Source: Opitutia bacterium ISCC 52 (GTDB taxonomy: Bacteria; Verrucomicrobiota; Verrucomicrobiia; Opitutales; UBA2995). Taken from it: a DNA stretch of 64,000 nucleotides. Below the pieces are notes generated by a model that saw nothing but the letters and a program-made list of their open reading frames with translations, had not been told where the DNA came from and did no database searches. Where the stretch lies: NCBI GenBank assembly GCA_014529675.2, contig CP076040.1:1860001-1924000 (forward strand), read 5' to 3'. Below, one piece after another: positions 43,728 through 53,200 of this stretch (positions within the stretch are counted from its first letter, which is position 1; every line of letters starts with the position of its first letter). A program made the translations under genes and the position numbers.

Positions 43728-46700
43728 ATGAAAACACTCTGTGCTCTTCTTCTGGTTATTTCGTTTACTTCGGTTTTTGCGGCTCCGCTTAAGCTGGTTA
43801 AAGATGAGGAGGCTGAGACCATCTCGGTGTTTCGGCCCAACGGAGAGGAGGCAATCCTTGTTCAGAACGCTCGGTCCGACCACCGGCCGTATTTACATCC
43901 GATTGTTGCTCCGGATGGCAATGGTATCATGACGGAATACAGTCCGGGGCACCACCCCCACCAAACCGGGGTTTATTGGGGAATGACCCGTGTGAATGGC
44001 CGCGACTTTTTTCACAATCCGACCAATGGCTATTGGAAGTTGTTGGAGGCCAATGTAATTGTGGCTGAAGGGGACGTCGTTCAGTGGGAAACGATTTACC
44101 ATATGTTAGACGAAGAGGGCACCGCGCTGATGGAGGAGACACAGGTCTGGTCCATGCGAGATCTGGGTGACCAATATTTCGTAGATCTTATTTGGTCTGG
44201 GAAGGCTCATACCGACATTACGATTTCAGAATACAACTATGGAGGATTATTCCTGCGGATGCCGTTCAAGCGAGGTGTCACCGAGGGAGAGGCCACTAAC
44301 AGTGCCCGTCAGGTCAATGAACGTGCAGAGGGACAACGAGCGTCGTGGGTCAATGTCGGCATGCAAATTGAAGGTCGAGATCCAGATGACTGGGGTCACA
44401 TTGCAGTTTTAGATCATGTGGAGAACGATGCTTATCCCACACCCTGGAGAGTGGATCGTCAGTTGGGGATAGGTCCAGCACGTGCCCGTATGGGCGACTG
44501 GCATATCAAAGCGGGTGAGGTCGCTACCTACAAACATCAGTTGATTGTTTATACGGGTAGATTGAATGACATTCATATGCATGAGGATTGGAAGGCCTAC
44601 ACCGGCCAAAACAACACCTATGCGGAGTGGATCCAGGCTCGTGAGGAAGCCAAGCAGGCAGAGTTCTTAACAGGCGAGGAAGCCATCGCGAAGATGACTG
44701 TTCCTGATGGCCTGGAAGTAACACTGGTAACTTCCGAACCGCAAATCACGCAACCCCTGGCATTCTGCTACGATGATCGTGGGCGCTTATGGATTGCCGA
44801 AAACCGGGACTATGAAACTCGAAGATCCGGTTTCTCGAACGATGGGGAAAGCCGTATTCTTATTTTAGAAGATGAGGATGGTGATGGGAAAATGGATACG
44901 AAGAAAGTATTCATGGAAGGTCTTCCATTTCCCTCGGCCATCGCGGTGGGCTTTGACGGGCTTTGGTTGGGAGCACCGCCCAATCTGATGTTTGTTCCCG
45001 ATCGAGACGGAGACGACAAGGCTGATGACGAAATCGAAGTACGCCTTACGGGGTGGGGTATCCGCGATCGGCATGAAGTATTAAACAGTTTTATTTGGGG
45101 GCCGGATGGGTGGCTCTATGGTTGTCAGGGATTTGCTACACCTTCAACGGTGGGCAAACCAGTCGATGGAGGACGCATTTTCAAGAAAGGGGAACCTTTC
45201 CCCATAAGCCAGGAAGTGGTAGATGGTCAGTTTATTGATGGAGGCATCTTCCGCTACCATCCGATCAAAGAACGTTTTGAGGTGGTTGCTCATGGATTCA
45301 GCAATCCCTGGGGGTTGGACTTCGACGATACCGGACAAGCCTTCATTTCGGCCTGTGTGATTCCTCATGCCTGGCACATAGTGCAAGGTGGGTTCTTCCA
45401 TCGCCAGGGAGGAAAACACATTCACCCCTATGTATATGACGATATCAAAACTATCGGGGATCACCGTCACCGTTCTGCTCACGGGGGTGCCCGGGTTTAT
45501 TTGGCTGATACCTTGCCGGAAGAGTATCATGGCCGACTTTTCATGGCCAACATCCATGAGCATGCGCTCCTCTCGGAAACGCTGGTGCGGAATGGGTCCG
45601 GGTTTATTGCCAAGCACGGTGACGATACGGTCCTGGCAAATGATCCCCAATGGATTGGCTTCAGTCTGGAGATTGGTCCCGATGGTGCCGTCTACATGCT
45701 GGACTGGCACGACGCAGATATCTGCGGAAATGACGTCCACGACAAGGATACCGGTCGGGTTTACCGACTAGCTCCAGAAGGCACGCCGTATCCCACGAAC
45801 TTTGATCTGAAAAAACTCAGCGACCGTGAGCTAGTTGAAATGCAGTTGGATAAAAATGACTGGTACGTTCGGCGTGCTCGCGTCATTCTTCACGAGCGGG
45901 CCGAGGAAAGAGGTCTATCCCAGCAAGAGCATATGCGCCTTTGGGAAATGTTTAAGAATCAAACCGACACAGGTAGAAAGCTAAGAGCCCTCTGGGCACT
46001 GCATGTGACTGGCGGGGTTTCTCAAAAACACCTGACCGGCATGCTGAACAATGATGATGAGTACATCCGTGCCTGGGCTATTCAACTGCTGTGTGAAGAC
46101 ATGGATCCCGGAGAAGCTGCTCTAGCTGAATTTAAAGAGCTGGCGAAGTCCGATCCATCACCGGTTGTTCGACTCTATTTGGCGTCTGCCTTACAACGGA
46201 TTCCTGAGGCTAGTGTTTGGGATCTTGCATCGGGATTGTTGGGGCACGCTGACGATATAGACGATCACAACATCCCCAAGATGATCTGGTTCGGTATTCA
46301 GCCGCACGTAGCTGAAAATCCGGTACTGGCTATGGAGGTTGCTTCCAAGAGTAAGATTCCCATGGTCTCCCAGTTCATTGCTCGACGCGCTACTTCCGGT
46401 AAATTGCTCGAAGCAGTGGTCGAAAGTTTAGCATCCGCCAGCTCTTCCGGTGTTCGCAAGGTGTTGCTGGAAGGGATGCGCGATGGACTGCTCGGTCAAC
46501 GGGATCTGACAGCTCCAGCTAAATGGTCTAACCTGGAGCGTGACTTGTTGAACGATGCCGAATTGAAAAACGTGACACTTCAGGTCGGGCAGCTTTTTGG
46601 TAGCGCGGAAGCTGGCAAGATTCAGCTTGTTGAACTCAATGATTCCTCCACGCCCATTGAGCGCCGTCAGGAAATTATCCGTGGCTTTGCTCAGGATAAA

Positions 46701-47495
46701 TTTCCACCCGCATTCGATTCTATTCTAGGATTCGTGAAGCATCCGGATCTTAGGTTGGATGCCATGAGGACACTGGCATCCTATGAGGATGATGCGATTT
46801 CCAATACGATTCTTTCCCATTACTCTGACTTCACAGCGGATGAAAAGACCGTGGCATTACAAACGCTTTCTACGAGGCGGGACACGGCTCGAACATTGAT
46901 GCGTGCACTCATCAGTAGACGAGTGCCCCGCACTGATGTTTCAGCGGTAGCTGCTCGACAGCTGCGACGCGTGCTAGGCCCCAGCTTCGTAGATTGGTGG
47001 GGCCCGATGGAAACCATGGAGAAAGATAAGGAATTGGCCATTAACCGCTATAAGTTCCTGCTCACCGATGAGTACATGTCGCATGCTGATGTCGTAAACG
47101 GTAAATCGATTTATACCTCCACCTGTGGAGCCTGTCACAAAATGTATGGTGAAGGGGGAGCGATTGGTCCTGACATTACGGGATCCAATCGAGCCGATCT
47201 GGATTATATTCTGACGAACATGATCGATCCGAATGGTGAAGTGGCTGAGTCTTATAAACTGGTGACCATTAGTACTCAGGATGGAAGGACCTACGCCGGT
47301 AATGTTGTAAATGAAGATGATCAACGCGTGACCTTAGCTATGATCGGGCAGGAAGTGATTATTCCAAAATCCGATATCCTTTCTCGTCAAACGTCACCGC
47401 TGTCCATGATGCCGGAAGGCCAACTGAATACGATGGCCGATAGCCAGGTTCGAGACTTGATTGCTTTTCTGAGAACTACTCACCCGATTCAGTAA
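43728..47495 (+). CDS. PmoA-like/PVC-type dehydrogenase/HEAT/cytochrome c fusion protein
   Basis: A 1255-residue exported multidomain protein. Signal residues 1-18. Residues about 20-300 match DUF6807 ('PmoA-like') with PGHHPHQTGVYWG; from about 325 (VPDGLEVTLVTSEPQITQPLAFC) a six-bladed dehydrogenase-like propeller of the PVC 'membrane-bound dehydrogenase' type (DRGRLWIAENRDYE, NPWGLDFDDTG); then HEAT-like helices to about 1080; last a PVC-type cytochrome c domain with CGACH at 1133-1137 and IGPDITGSNR. A soluble periplasmic sugar oxidoreductase passing electrons to its own haem is plausible. First gene of the operon; its stop overlaps the next ATG by one base (TAATG). Confidence 0.9.
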   Translation: MKTLCALLLVISFTSVFAAPLKLVKDEEAETISVFRPNGEEAILVQNARSDHRPYLHPIVAPDGNGIMTEYSPGHHPHQTGVYWGMTRVNGRDFFHNPTNGYWKLLEANVIVAEGDVVQWETIYHMLDEEGTALMEETQVWSMRDLGDQYFVDLIWSGKAHTDITISEYNYGGLFLRMPFKRGVTEGEATNSARQVNERAEGQRASWVNVGMQIEGRDPDDWGHIAVLDHVENDAYPTPWRVDRQLGIGPARARMGDWHIKAGEVATYKHQLIVYTGRLNDIHMHEDWKAYTGQNNTYAEWIQAREEAKQAEFLTGEEAIAKMTVPDGLEVTLVTSEPQITQPLAFCYDDRGRLWIAENRDYETRRSGFSNDGESRILILEDEDGDGKMDTKKVFMEGLPFPSAIAVGFDGLWLGAPPNLMFVPDRDGDDKADDEIEVRLTGWGIRDRHEVLNSFIWGPDGWLYGCQGFATPSTVGKPVDGGRIFKKGEPFPISQEVVDGQFIDGGIFRYHPIKERFEVVAHGFSNPWGLDFDDTGQAFISACVIPHAWHIVQGGFFHRQGGKHIHPYVYDDIKTIGDHRHRSAHGGARVYLADTLPEEYHGRLFMANIHEHALLSETLVRNGSGFIAKHGDDTVLANDPQWIGFSLEIGPDGAVYMLDWHDADICGNDVHDKDTGRVYRLAPEGTPYPTNFDLKKLSDRELVEMQLDKNDWYVRRARVILHERAEERGLSQQEHMRLWEMFKNQTDTGRKLRALWALHVTGGVSQKHLTGMLNNDDEYIRAWAIQLLCEDMDPGEAALAEFKELAKSDPSPVVRLYLASALQRIPEASVWDLASGLLGHADDIDDHNIPKMIWFGIQPHVAENPVLAMEVASKSKIPMVSQFIARRATSGKLLEAVVESLASASSSGVRKVLLEGMRDGLLGQRDLTAPAKWSNLERDLLNDAELKNVTLQVGQLFGSAEAGKIQLVELNDSSTPIERRQEIIRGFAQDKFPPAFDSILGFVKHPDLRLDAMRTLASYEDDAISNTILSHYSDFTADEKTVALQTLSTRRDTARTLMRALISRRVPRTDVSAVAARQLRRVLGPSFVDWWGPMETMEKDKELAINRYKFLLTDEYMSHADVVNGKSIYTSTCGACHKMYGEGGAIGPDITGSNRADLDYILTNMIDPNGEVAESYKLVTISTQDGRTYAGNVVNEDDQRVTLAMIGQEVIIPKSDILSRQTSPLSMMPEGQLNTMADSQVRDLIAFLRTTHPIQ

Positions 47496-48991
47496 TGAAG
47501 CGTTTCTGTGTTACTGTTGTCTTACTGATTTGGATACAAAACCTGGGCTTTTCGGAGCGACCCAATATTCTCTTTTGCATATCGGATGATCAGTCCTGGG
47601 CGCACACCGGGGCCAATGGAGATCCGGTAATCAAAACACCGGCATTTGATCGGGTGGCAAATGAAGGTCTTCGATTTACCAATTCGTTTTGCGATGCACC
47701 GACCTGTGGTCCTTCTCGCAGTGCGATTTTAACGGGGCAGGCGATCTGGCGTCTGGAAGAAGCAGGTAACATTCACAGCACCTTACCGGCTAAGTTCGCC
47801 ACCTACACTGAGGAGCTACAAAAGGTCGGTTACAAAACCGGCTTCACGGGTAAGGGCTGGAGTCCAGGTCGTTTAGAGGCCGGTGGCCGTACTGAGAATC
47901 CAGCAGGCAAGGAGTATACAGCGCGGACATTGGAGGCGCCTTTTCGGTTCATGCGGAACAACGATTATGCTGCGAATTTCGAAGATTTTCTGGGTGAGGT
48001 AGAAGAGGGTGAGGCCTTTTGTTTCTGGCTGGGCACCAGTGAGCCTCATCGTGGCTTTGAGAACGGTGCCGGGATTAAGACCGGTAAGGATCCTTCCAAG
48101 GTCAGGGTGCCTGCGATATTTCCGGATAACGATATCGTGCGCAGTGACATCCTCGATTATTTGGTTGAGATTGAACATTTCGACTCGATGGTCGAGCGAG
48201 CGATCGCTTCTCTTGAGAGACGCGGGCTTCTGGATAACACCATCGTTGTCGTTACCAGCGATCATGGCATGCCCTTTCCACGAGCTAAAGCCAGTCTTTA
48301 CGATTGGGGCTCCAAGGTGCCTTTGGCGATTCGTTGGCCAGAAGGAATTGAAGTAAATGGTCGCGTGGTTGATTCCTTTGTGAATTTGAGCGATCTCGCA
48401 CCGACCTTTCTCGAGGCCGTGGGTGTAGAGGTTCCTGGTATGATGTCTGCAAACAGTTTGATGGATGTATTCGCAAACCGGGAGGTTCACAACCGGGACG
48501 CTGCTTACATCGCGATGGAACGCCACGATGGATGTCGAGCAGGGGGTAAAGGTTATCCCTGTCGTGCGGTTCGAACTAAAGACTTTATGTATATTCACAA
48601 CTTCGAGCCCACTCGTTGGCCGTCGGGTTCGCCGGATGCATCGGTCTGTGCCAGGGCTCTTCCGTATGGTGAAATTGATTCATCACCTACCAAAACATAT
48701 ATGATGGACAATCGGAGCACGCATGGAGTAGCTCACTTGGCTGAGCTTTCTTTTGGAATGCGTCCAGCCGAGGAACTCTACGATTTGAAAAATGATCCGG
48801 AGCAACTGGTCAATCTGGCTGGCAACCAGGAATACAATGCAGTTCAAAACGAACTGCGCAGGAAGCTGTTTAATCACCTTTCAGTCACTCAAGATCCTCG
48901 TGTCGTGGGCGGGAAAGTGGATTGGGATTACTATCCTTATTATGGAGCAATGAGGAATAAAAACTGGAAAGTAGCGGAGAGACCGGAATGA
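47495..48991 (+). CDS. Secreted sulfatase (first of a tandem pair)
   Basis: A 498-residue S1-type sulfatase. Signal residues 1-20. The formylglycine motif CGPSR starts at Cys71; metal-binding SDDQS and TSDHGMPFPRAKASLYD are present. It is closest to heparan N-sulfatase-like members, as is its neighbour downstream, with which it shares long stretches (CISDDQSWAH, RLEEAGNI versus RLEEAANI, WLGTSEPHR), so the two come from a tandem duplication. Translation is coupled on both sides: TAATG with the dehydrogenase and ATGA with the next sulfatase. Substrate unknown. Confidence 0.93.
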   Translation: MKRFCVTVVLLIWIQNLGFSERPNILFCISDDQSWAHTGANGDPVIKTPAFDRVANEGLRFTNSFCDAPTCGPSRSAILTGQAIWRLEEAGNIHSTLPAKFATYTEELQKVGYKTGFTGKGWSPGRLEAGGRTENPAGKEYTARTLEAPFRFMRNNDYAANFEDFLGEVEEGEAFCFWLGTSEPHRGFENGAGIKTGKDPSKVRVPAIFPDNDIVRSDILDYLVEIEHFDSMVERAIASLERRGLLDNTIVVVTSDHGMPFPRAKASLYDWGSKVPLAIRWPEGIEVNGRVVDSFVNLSDLAPTFLEAVGVEVPGMMSANSLMDVFANREVHNRDAAYIAMERHDGCRAGGKGYPCRAVRTKDFMYIHNFEPTRWPSGSPDASVCARALPYGEIDSSPTKTYMMDNRSTHGVAHLAELSFGMRPAEELYDLKNDPEQLVNLAGNQEYNAVQNELRRKLFNHLSVTQDPRVVGGKVDWDYYPYYGAMRNKNWKVAERPE

Positions 48992-50592
48992 AAATTCCCA
49001 GAGCTTTAAATCTCAATAATGACGGCATCGCGAGGACGCGATTGCCCTACCTTTTAATTGCTAGCCTGGTAGGGCTACTGCGTCCTCGCAGTGCCATATT
49101 AAGCTGTTTTATCCTCTTGTCTCTCGCCTCTAGCCTCTCGCCTCTGACGGCTGAAAGCCGCCCCAACATCCTCTTCTGTATCTCCGACGATCAATCCTGG
49201 GCTCATATGGGAGCCAATGGTGATCCTATTGTCCAGACTCCTGCTTTCGATCGCGTATCCGATGAAGGATTACGTTTTATAAATTCCTACTGTGATGCTC
49301 CGACCTGTGGGCCGTCCAGAAGCGCTATTGTGACAGGGCAACACATTTGGCGTTTGGAAGAAGCGGCCAATATCTGGAGTACGCTTCAAGCCAAGTTCGC
49401 GACTTATACAGAGGAGCTGCAGAAGGCAGGTTATAAAGTGGGTTCCACGGGTAAAGCTTGGGCCCCTGGGCGTTTAGAGCCAGGAGGAAGAACCGAAAAC
49501 CCTGCGGGCAAGCCCTACAACACCAGAACTCTAAAGGCACCCTATGGGGCGATGAGGAACACGGACTACGCCGGAAATTTTGAAGGCTTTTTGTCGGAAG
49601 TAGGGCAGAGCCAACCGTTTTGCTTTTGGCTGGGCACCAGCGAACCGCATCGTCCCTATGAAAATGGTGCTGGTATCAAGTCCGGGAAGGATCCTTCCCA
49701 GGTAATCGTGCCAGCGATCTTTCCGGACAATGACATCGTCCGCAGTGACATTTTGGACTACTATGTAGAAATTGAGCACTTTGATTCCATGGTTGCGCGC
49801 GCTATCGCTACGCTTGATGAACGAGGTCAGTTGGACAACACGATCGTAGTGATCACCAGTGACCACGGCATGCCATTTCCCAGAGGCAAAGCGACCTTGT
49901 ATGATGACGGATCACGTGTGCCGTTGGCCATCCGGTGGGCAGATGGAATTAAGAACGCTGGGCGAGTGATAGATTCTCCGGTCAACCTCAGTGACTTGGC
50001 GCCCACCTTCCTGGAAGCAGCAGGAGTAAACGTTCCGGATATGATGACCGGGCGAAGTATGATGGATCTGTTTGATGATAACCCCACGATCGATCGAGCC
50101 GCAGCCTTCATTGCATTTGAACGCCATAGTGGAGCTCGTGCCGGTGGCAAAGGTTACCCCAGTCGTGCGATCCGTACGAAGGATTACATGTATATCTATA
50201 ATTTCGAACCGGATCGTTGGCCATCCGGCTCTCCCGATCCGGAGATGTGCAACCGTCTGATTCCATTTGGGGAATACGATAATTCCCCAACAAAGACCTT
50301 TATGGTGGAAAATCGTTACAAGCATGGCGTTGCACATTTGGCAGAGCTGGCGTTTGGGAAGCATCCGGCGGAAGAGTTCTACATCATCAAGGACGACCCA
50401 CACCAAATGAACAATCTGGCTGGAAATCTGAAACACCTGGCCACTCAAAACTCTTTGCGACGGCAATTATTTGATTACTTGGAAAAGACAGAAGACCCTC
50501 GAGTAGTGGGAGGGACGGTCGATTGGGACTACTACCCGCACTACGGAAATCGTGCTAACAAAAACTGGAAAGTAGACGAGAAACCAAAATGA
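48988..50592 (+). CDS. Secreted sulfatase (second of the pair) with REP-encoded N-terminus
   Basis: A 534-residue S1-type sulfatase with CGPSR at Cys107 and TSDHGMPFPRGKATLYD. It is a paralogue of the gene before it. The start ATG overlaps the previous stop (ATGA). The N-terminus is odd: after about eleven residues, the frame passes through an inverted REP pair (49023-49095) and reads VGLLRPRSAIL directly before the hydrophobic core SCFILLSLASSLS. The signal therefore has an n-region near 40 residues. A TTG at codon 19 could shorten it. The paralogue lacks this insertion and has a normal 20-residue signal, so the REPs are a later addition. Confidence 0.9.
   Translation: MKIPRALNLNNDGIARTRLPYLLIASLVGLLRPRSAILSCFILLSLASSLSPLTAESRPNILFCISDDQSWAHMGANGDPIVQTPAFDRVSDEGLRFINSYCDAPTCGPSRSAIVTGQHIWRLEEAANIWSTLQAKFATYTEELQKAGYKVGSTGKAWAPGRLEPGGRTENPAGKPYNTRTLKAPYGAMRNTDYAGNFEGFLSEVGQSQPFCFWLGTSEPHRPYENGAGIKSGKDPSQVIVPAIFPDNDIVRSDILDYYVEIEHFDSMVARAIATLDERGQLDNTIVVITSDHGMPFPRGKATLYDDGSRVPLAIRWADGIKNAGRVIDSPVNLSDLAPTFLEAAGVNVPDMMTGRSMMDLFDDNPTIDRAAAFIAFERHSGARAGGKGYPSRAIRTKDYMYIYNFEPDRWPSGSPDPEMCNRLIPFGEYDNSPTKTFMVENRYKHGVAHLAELAFGKHPAEEFYIIKDDPHQMNNLAGNLKHLATQNSLRRQLFDYLEKTEDPRVVGGTVDWDYYPHYGNRANKNWKVDEKPK
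49023..49095. repeat. Inverted REP pair inside a coding sequence
   Basis: Reverse copy: GTAG at 49049-49046 with GCAATCGCG / CGCGATGCC-type stem back to 49023. Forward copy: GTAG at 49069 with stem GGCTACTGCG / CGCAGTGCC to 49095. Both lie in frame inside the sulfatase N-terminus. Confidence 0.75.
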
Positions 50593-50606
50593 AATTGCTG
50601 AAAAAG

Positions 50607-50764
50607 GTAGGGCTCGATCGCCGAGCGAGCCGTTGTGTTAGGAATGGGTCGCGAACAAGTTTGCTCCTACATTCAAAAAAAGAGGCAATGGTGGTGACAC
50701 CATGGATCAAGGGAGAAATCGCGTTATCGGGGAATCGATTCCATGGTCTTACGACCATGGCTAC
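50607..50764. repeat. Three REP-like palindromes at the start of a sulfatase frame
   Basis: Forward copy 50607-50631 (GTAG, then GGCTCG / CGAGCC arms). Reverse copy 50648-50670 ending in CTAC, with GAACAAG/CTTGTTC-type arms. Reverse copy 50741-50764: perfect 8-bp stem CCATGGTC / GACCATGG followed by GGCTAC overlap, so minus-strand GTAG starts at 50764. The last stem contains the ATG at 50757. Confidence 0.75.
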
Positions 50765-52256
50765 ATTTCTAGTCCTCCTGTCGCTAGTCTTTGGCCTCTC
50801 CTCTCTTTGCGCGAATGATCGTCCAAACATCCTGTTCATATTTTCGGATGATCACACTTGGCAGACGATCTCAGCCTATGGGCATCCCTTATCCAAGGTC
50901 GTACCGACGCCGAATATCGATCGGATTGCTGATGAGGGTATTCGCTTCGACCGATGCCTGGTCACGAATTCAATTTGTGCTCCCTCGCGTGCGGTCGTGC
51001 TCACTGGAAAATATTCCCATCTGAATGGGCAGATCAATAATTACAATACCTTTGACGGAAGTCAGGTAACCTTTCCCCAGTTGCTGCAGAAATCCGGTTA
51101 CCAGACGGCTATCGTTGGCAAGTGGCATTTGAAATCGGTACCCACGGGATTCGACTACCATGAAGTAATGCGTGGGCAAGGTCGTTATTACAATCCAACC
51201 CTCTACACCGATGGAAAACCTACGGAGTATGAAGGCTACAATACAGACGTGGTCGTGGACCGATCATTGAATTGGCTAAAGAGTCGGGACTCGGATCAGC
51301 CATTCATGCTGATGGCTCAATTCAAAGCCACTCACGGCCCCTTTCAACCAGCCTTGCGCCATCTGGGTGAGCTGGATGATGTCAGCGTTCCCATGCCGGA
51401 CAATTTTTTCGACGACTACAGTGGCCGCAGTCGCGCTCCTGGTAATCACAATACCAGCATCGCAGAGGTAATGCCCCTTAGTAATCTAAGCCTCGAATAT
51501 AGGAATATTCAGGGAGAGCAGCTCGCTGAATATCAGAGCCACTTCGCTGCGGCCAATGAGGCCTTTGAAAAGGCCAATCTACAAGGTGACGAACGGGCAA
51601 AGTGGCGTTACCAGCGCTTTATAAAAAACTTCCTTCTGACGAGCAAAGCTATCGATGAAAATGTAGGTCGTTTACTGAACTACCTTGACGAGAGTGGATT
51701 GGCGGAAAACACCATCGTGATCTACGCGGCAGACCAGGGCTTTTTTCTGGGGGAGCATGGTTGGTATGACAAGCGCTGGATGTATGAGGAGTGTTTGAAA
51801 ACACCGCTCGTGGTTCGCTGGCCAGGGGTAACTCAAGCAGGTCAGGTCAATAATGATCTCGTTTCGAACCTGGATTTCGCTCCCATGTTTCTCGAACTGG
51901 CAGGAGCGTCGATTCCGAGCGCCATTCAAGGTCGCAGTTTGGTTCCTTTGTTGAAAGGCAATGCTCCTCAAAACTGGAGAAAGAGCTTCTATTACAAATA
52001 CTACGGTGAGAGATTTGGGGGCAGTGTGAGTGAAGGCTACTATAATCATGGTGTGCCACCACATGAGGGTGTGGCCACCAGTCGCTACAAGCTCATCCAT
52101 TTTAAGCACGACGAGGTGGATGAATGGGAGTTTTTTGATCACGAGCGTGATCCCAGTGAAATGAACAGCGAGTATGGGAACCCTGAATACGGACCGAAGA
52201 TAGCTGAATTGAAAACAGAGATTGTCCGATTGAAAAATCATTACGGTGTCGATTAA
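50757..52256 (+). CDS. Secreted sulfatase (third in the operon)
   Basis: With the ATG at 50757 the protein has 499 residues and a clean signal (MATFLVLLSLVFGLSSLCA). The formylglycine motif is CAPSR at Cys74; the later GWYDKRWMYEECLKTPLVVRWPG and DLDFAPMFLELAG-like blocks resemble DUF4976-ended S1 sulfatases, a different subfamily from the two before. The frame is open back to an ATG at 50589 that forms ATGA with the previous stop; that version would add 56 residues made largely of three REPs and bury the signal, so I prefer 50757, but the start codon then lies inside a REP stem. No strong Shine-Dalgarno site was seen for either. Confidence 0.87.
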   Translation: MATFLVLLSLVFGLSSLCANDRPNILFIFSDDHTWQTISAYGHPLSKVVPTPNIDRIADEGIRFDRCLVTNSICAPSRAVVLTGKYSHLNGQINNYNTFDGSQVTFPQLLQKSGYQTAIVGKWHLKSVPTGFDYHEVMRGQGRYYNPTLYTDGKPTEYEGYNTDVVVDRSLNWLKSRDSDQPFMLMAQFKATHGPFQPALRHLGELDDVSVPMPDNFFDDYSGRSRAPGNHNTSIAEVMPLSNLSLEYRNIQGEQLAEYQSHFAAANEAFEKANLQGDERAKWRYQRFIKNFLLTSKAIDENVGRLLNYLDESGLAENTIVIYAADQGFFLGEHGWYDKRWMYEECLKTPLVVRWPGVTQAGQVNNDLVSNLDFAPMFLELAGASIPSAIQGRSLVPLLKGNAPQNWRKSFYYKYYGERFGGSVSEGYYNHGVPPHEGVATSRYKLIHFKHDEVDEWEFFDHERDPSEMNSEYGNPEYGPKIAELKTEIVRLKNHYGVD

Positions 52257-52285
52257 TGCGCCACACTAATTTTTAGAAAGGCACC

Positions 52286-53170
52286 ATGAATAGGATTGTT
52301 TATCGTGCTCTGGTTTTATGGTTGGTTCTTCTTAGCACCTACGCTTCGGCGCAGAACAGATCCGCAGGAAATCAGAGCCGGTCTGTCATGTCTGATGAAG
52401 AGCTACTCGCCATAGCTCCCGAGGGCGTGACCGTGTTTCCCGACTTGGTTTATCGTGAAGGGCATGATGCCTGGAAACTTGATTTGGCGATGCCAACTGA
52501 GAAGTCTGACACTCCGCTTCCTGTGATTGTGTATCTGCATGGAGGGGGTTGGACTCAAGGCGACAAACGTGGACAAGGAATCGGAACGGTCCTCGGTTAT
52601 GCGACTCAAGGCTTCGTTGGAATCTCGGTTAACTATCGGCTGGATGTGGATAAGATGGCCTGTATTGAAGATGCCAAATGCGCCATTCGCTGGCTACGTG
52701 CTCATGCTGAGCAGTATAATGTGGATCCAAATCGTATCGGTGTAGCCGGAAATTCAGCCGGTGCTCATCTGGCGTTGATGCTAGCGCTCTACCATCCTTC
52801 CGCTGGTCTCGAAGGCGACGGTCCTTATCAGGAGTTTTCCAGTGCTGTACAAGCCGCGCATTGCAGCTCAACACCCATCATGCCACGCTTCGGACGTGGC
52901 AAAGCTGCAGGTAGGGATGTTAAGCAGATTCAGCCCATGACTTATGTGCGAGCCGATGCTCCACCGCTTTATTTTATACACGGTGCTCAGGACCTTAGAA
53001 AGGCTCCTATTCAATACATGGATGCATTTGTGGAAGCCATGCGGGAGTTGGGGGTGAAAGATATGACTTATAAGCGCCACGAAGACGCTGGTCACGGCGT
53101 CTACGTGCAATACCTCCAAACCGCGCGTCCCGCTCGCACCGCTTTTTTTGAGAGGACGCTGAAGGAATAA
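52286..53170 (+). CDS. Secreted alpha/beta hydrolase (carbohydrate-esterase-like)
   Basis: A 294-residue esterase. Signal residues 1-22 (ending ASAQ). Oxyanion motif HGGGW at 85-89; nucleophile Ser157 in VAGNSAGAHLAL; Asp in HGAQDLRKAP and His in DAGHGVYVQ complete the triad. The BD-FAE/CE10-like architecture fits removal of acetyl or similar esters from glycans, agreeing with its place 29 bp after three sulfatases in the same operon; the exact ester is inferred only. Confidence 0.9.
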   Translation: MNRIVYRALVLWLVLLSTYASAQNRSAGNQSRSVMSDEELLAIAPEGVTVFPDLVYREGHDAWKLDLAMPTEKSDTPLPVIVYLHGGGWTQGDKRGQGIGTVLGYATQGFVGISVNYRLDVDKMACIEDAKCAIRWLRAHAEQYNVDPNRIGVAGNSAGAHLALMLALYHPSAGLEGDGPYQEFSSAVQAAHCSSTPIMPRFGRGKAAGRDVKQIQPMTYVRADAPPLYFIHGAQDLRKAPIQYMDAFVEAMRELGVKDMTYKRHEDAGHGVYVQYLQTARPARTAFFERTLKE

Positions 53171-53184
53171 CTCGTATGAGTTTT
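53169..53184. terminator. Short hairpin between convergent genes
   Basis: AACTC (53169-53173) and GAGTT (53178-53182), loop GTAT, followed by TT. It overlaps the esterase stop codon and lies 17 bp from the convergent acyltransferase end. Weak; it may act in both directions. Confidence 0.35.
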
Positions 53185-53200
53185 AAAGTTGCAGATTGGT

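Noticed and set aside
45144-45740. 198-codon antisense frame inside the large fusion protein
   Set aside because: Lies wholly in a region coding for the dehydrogenase-like propeller on the plus strand.
48009-48356. 115-codon frame overlapping the sulfatase at 47495
   Set aside because: Alternative frame of a well-supported sulfatase.
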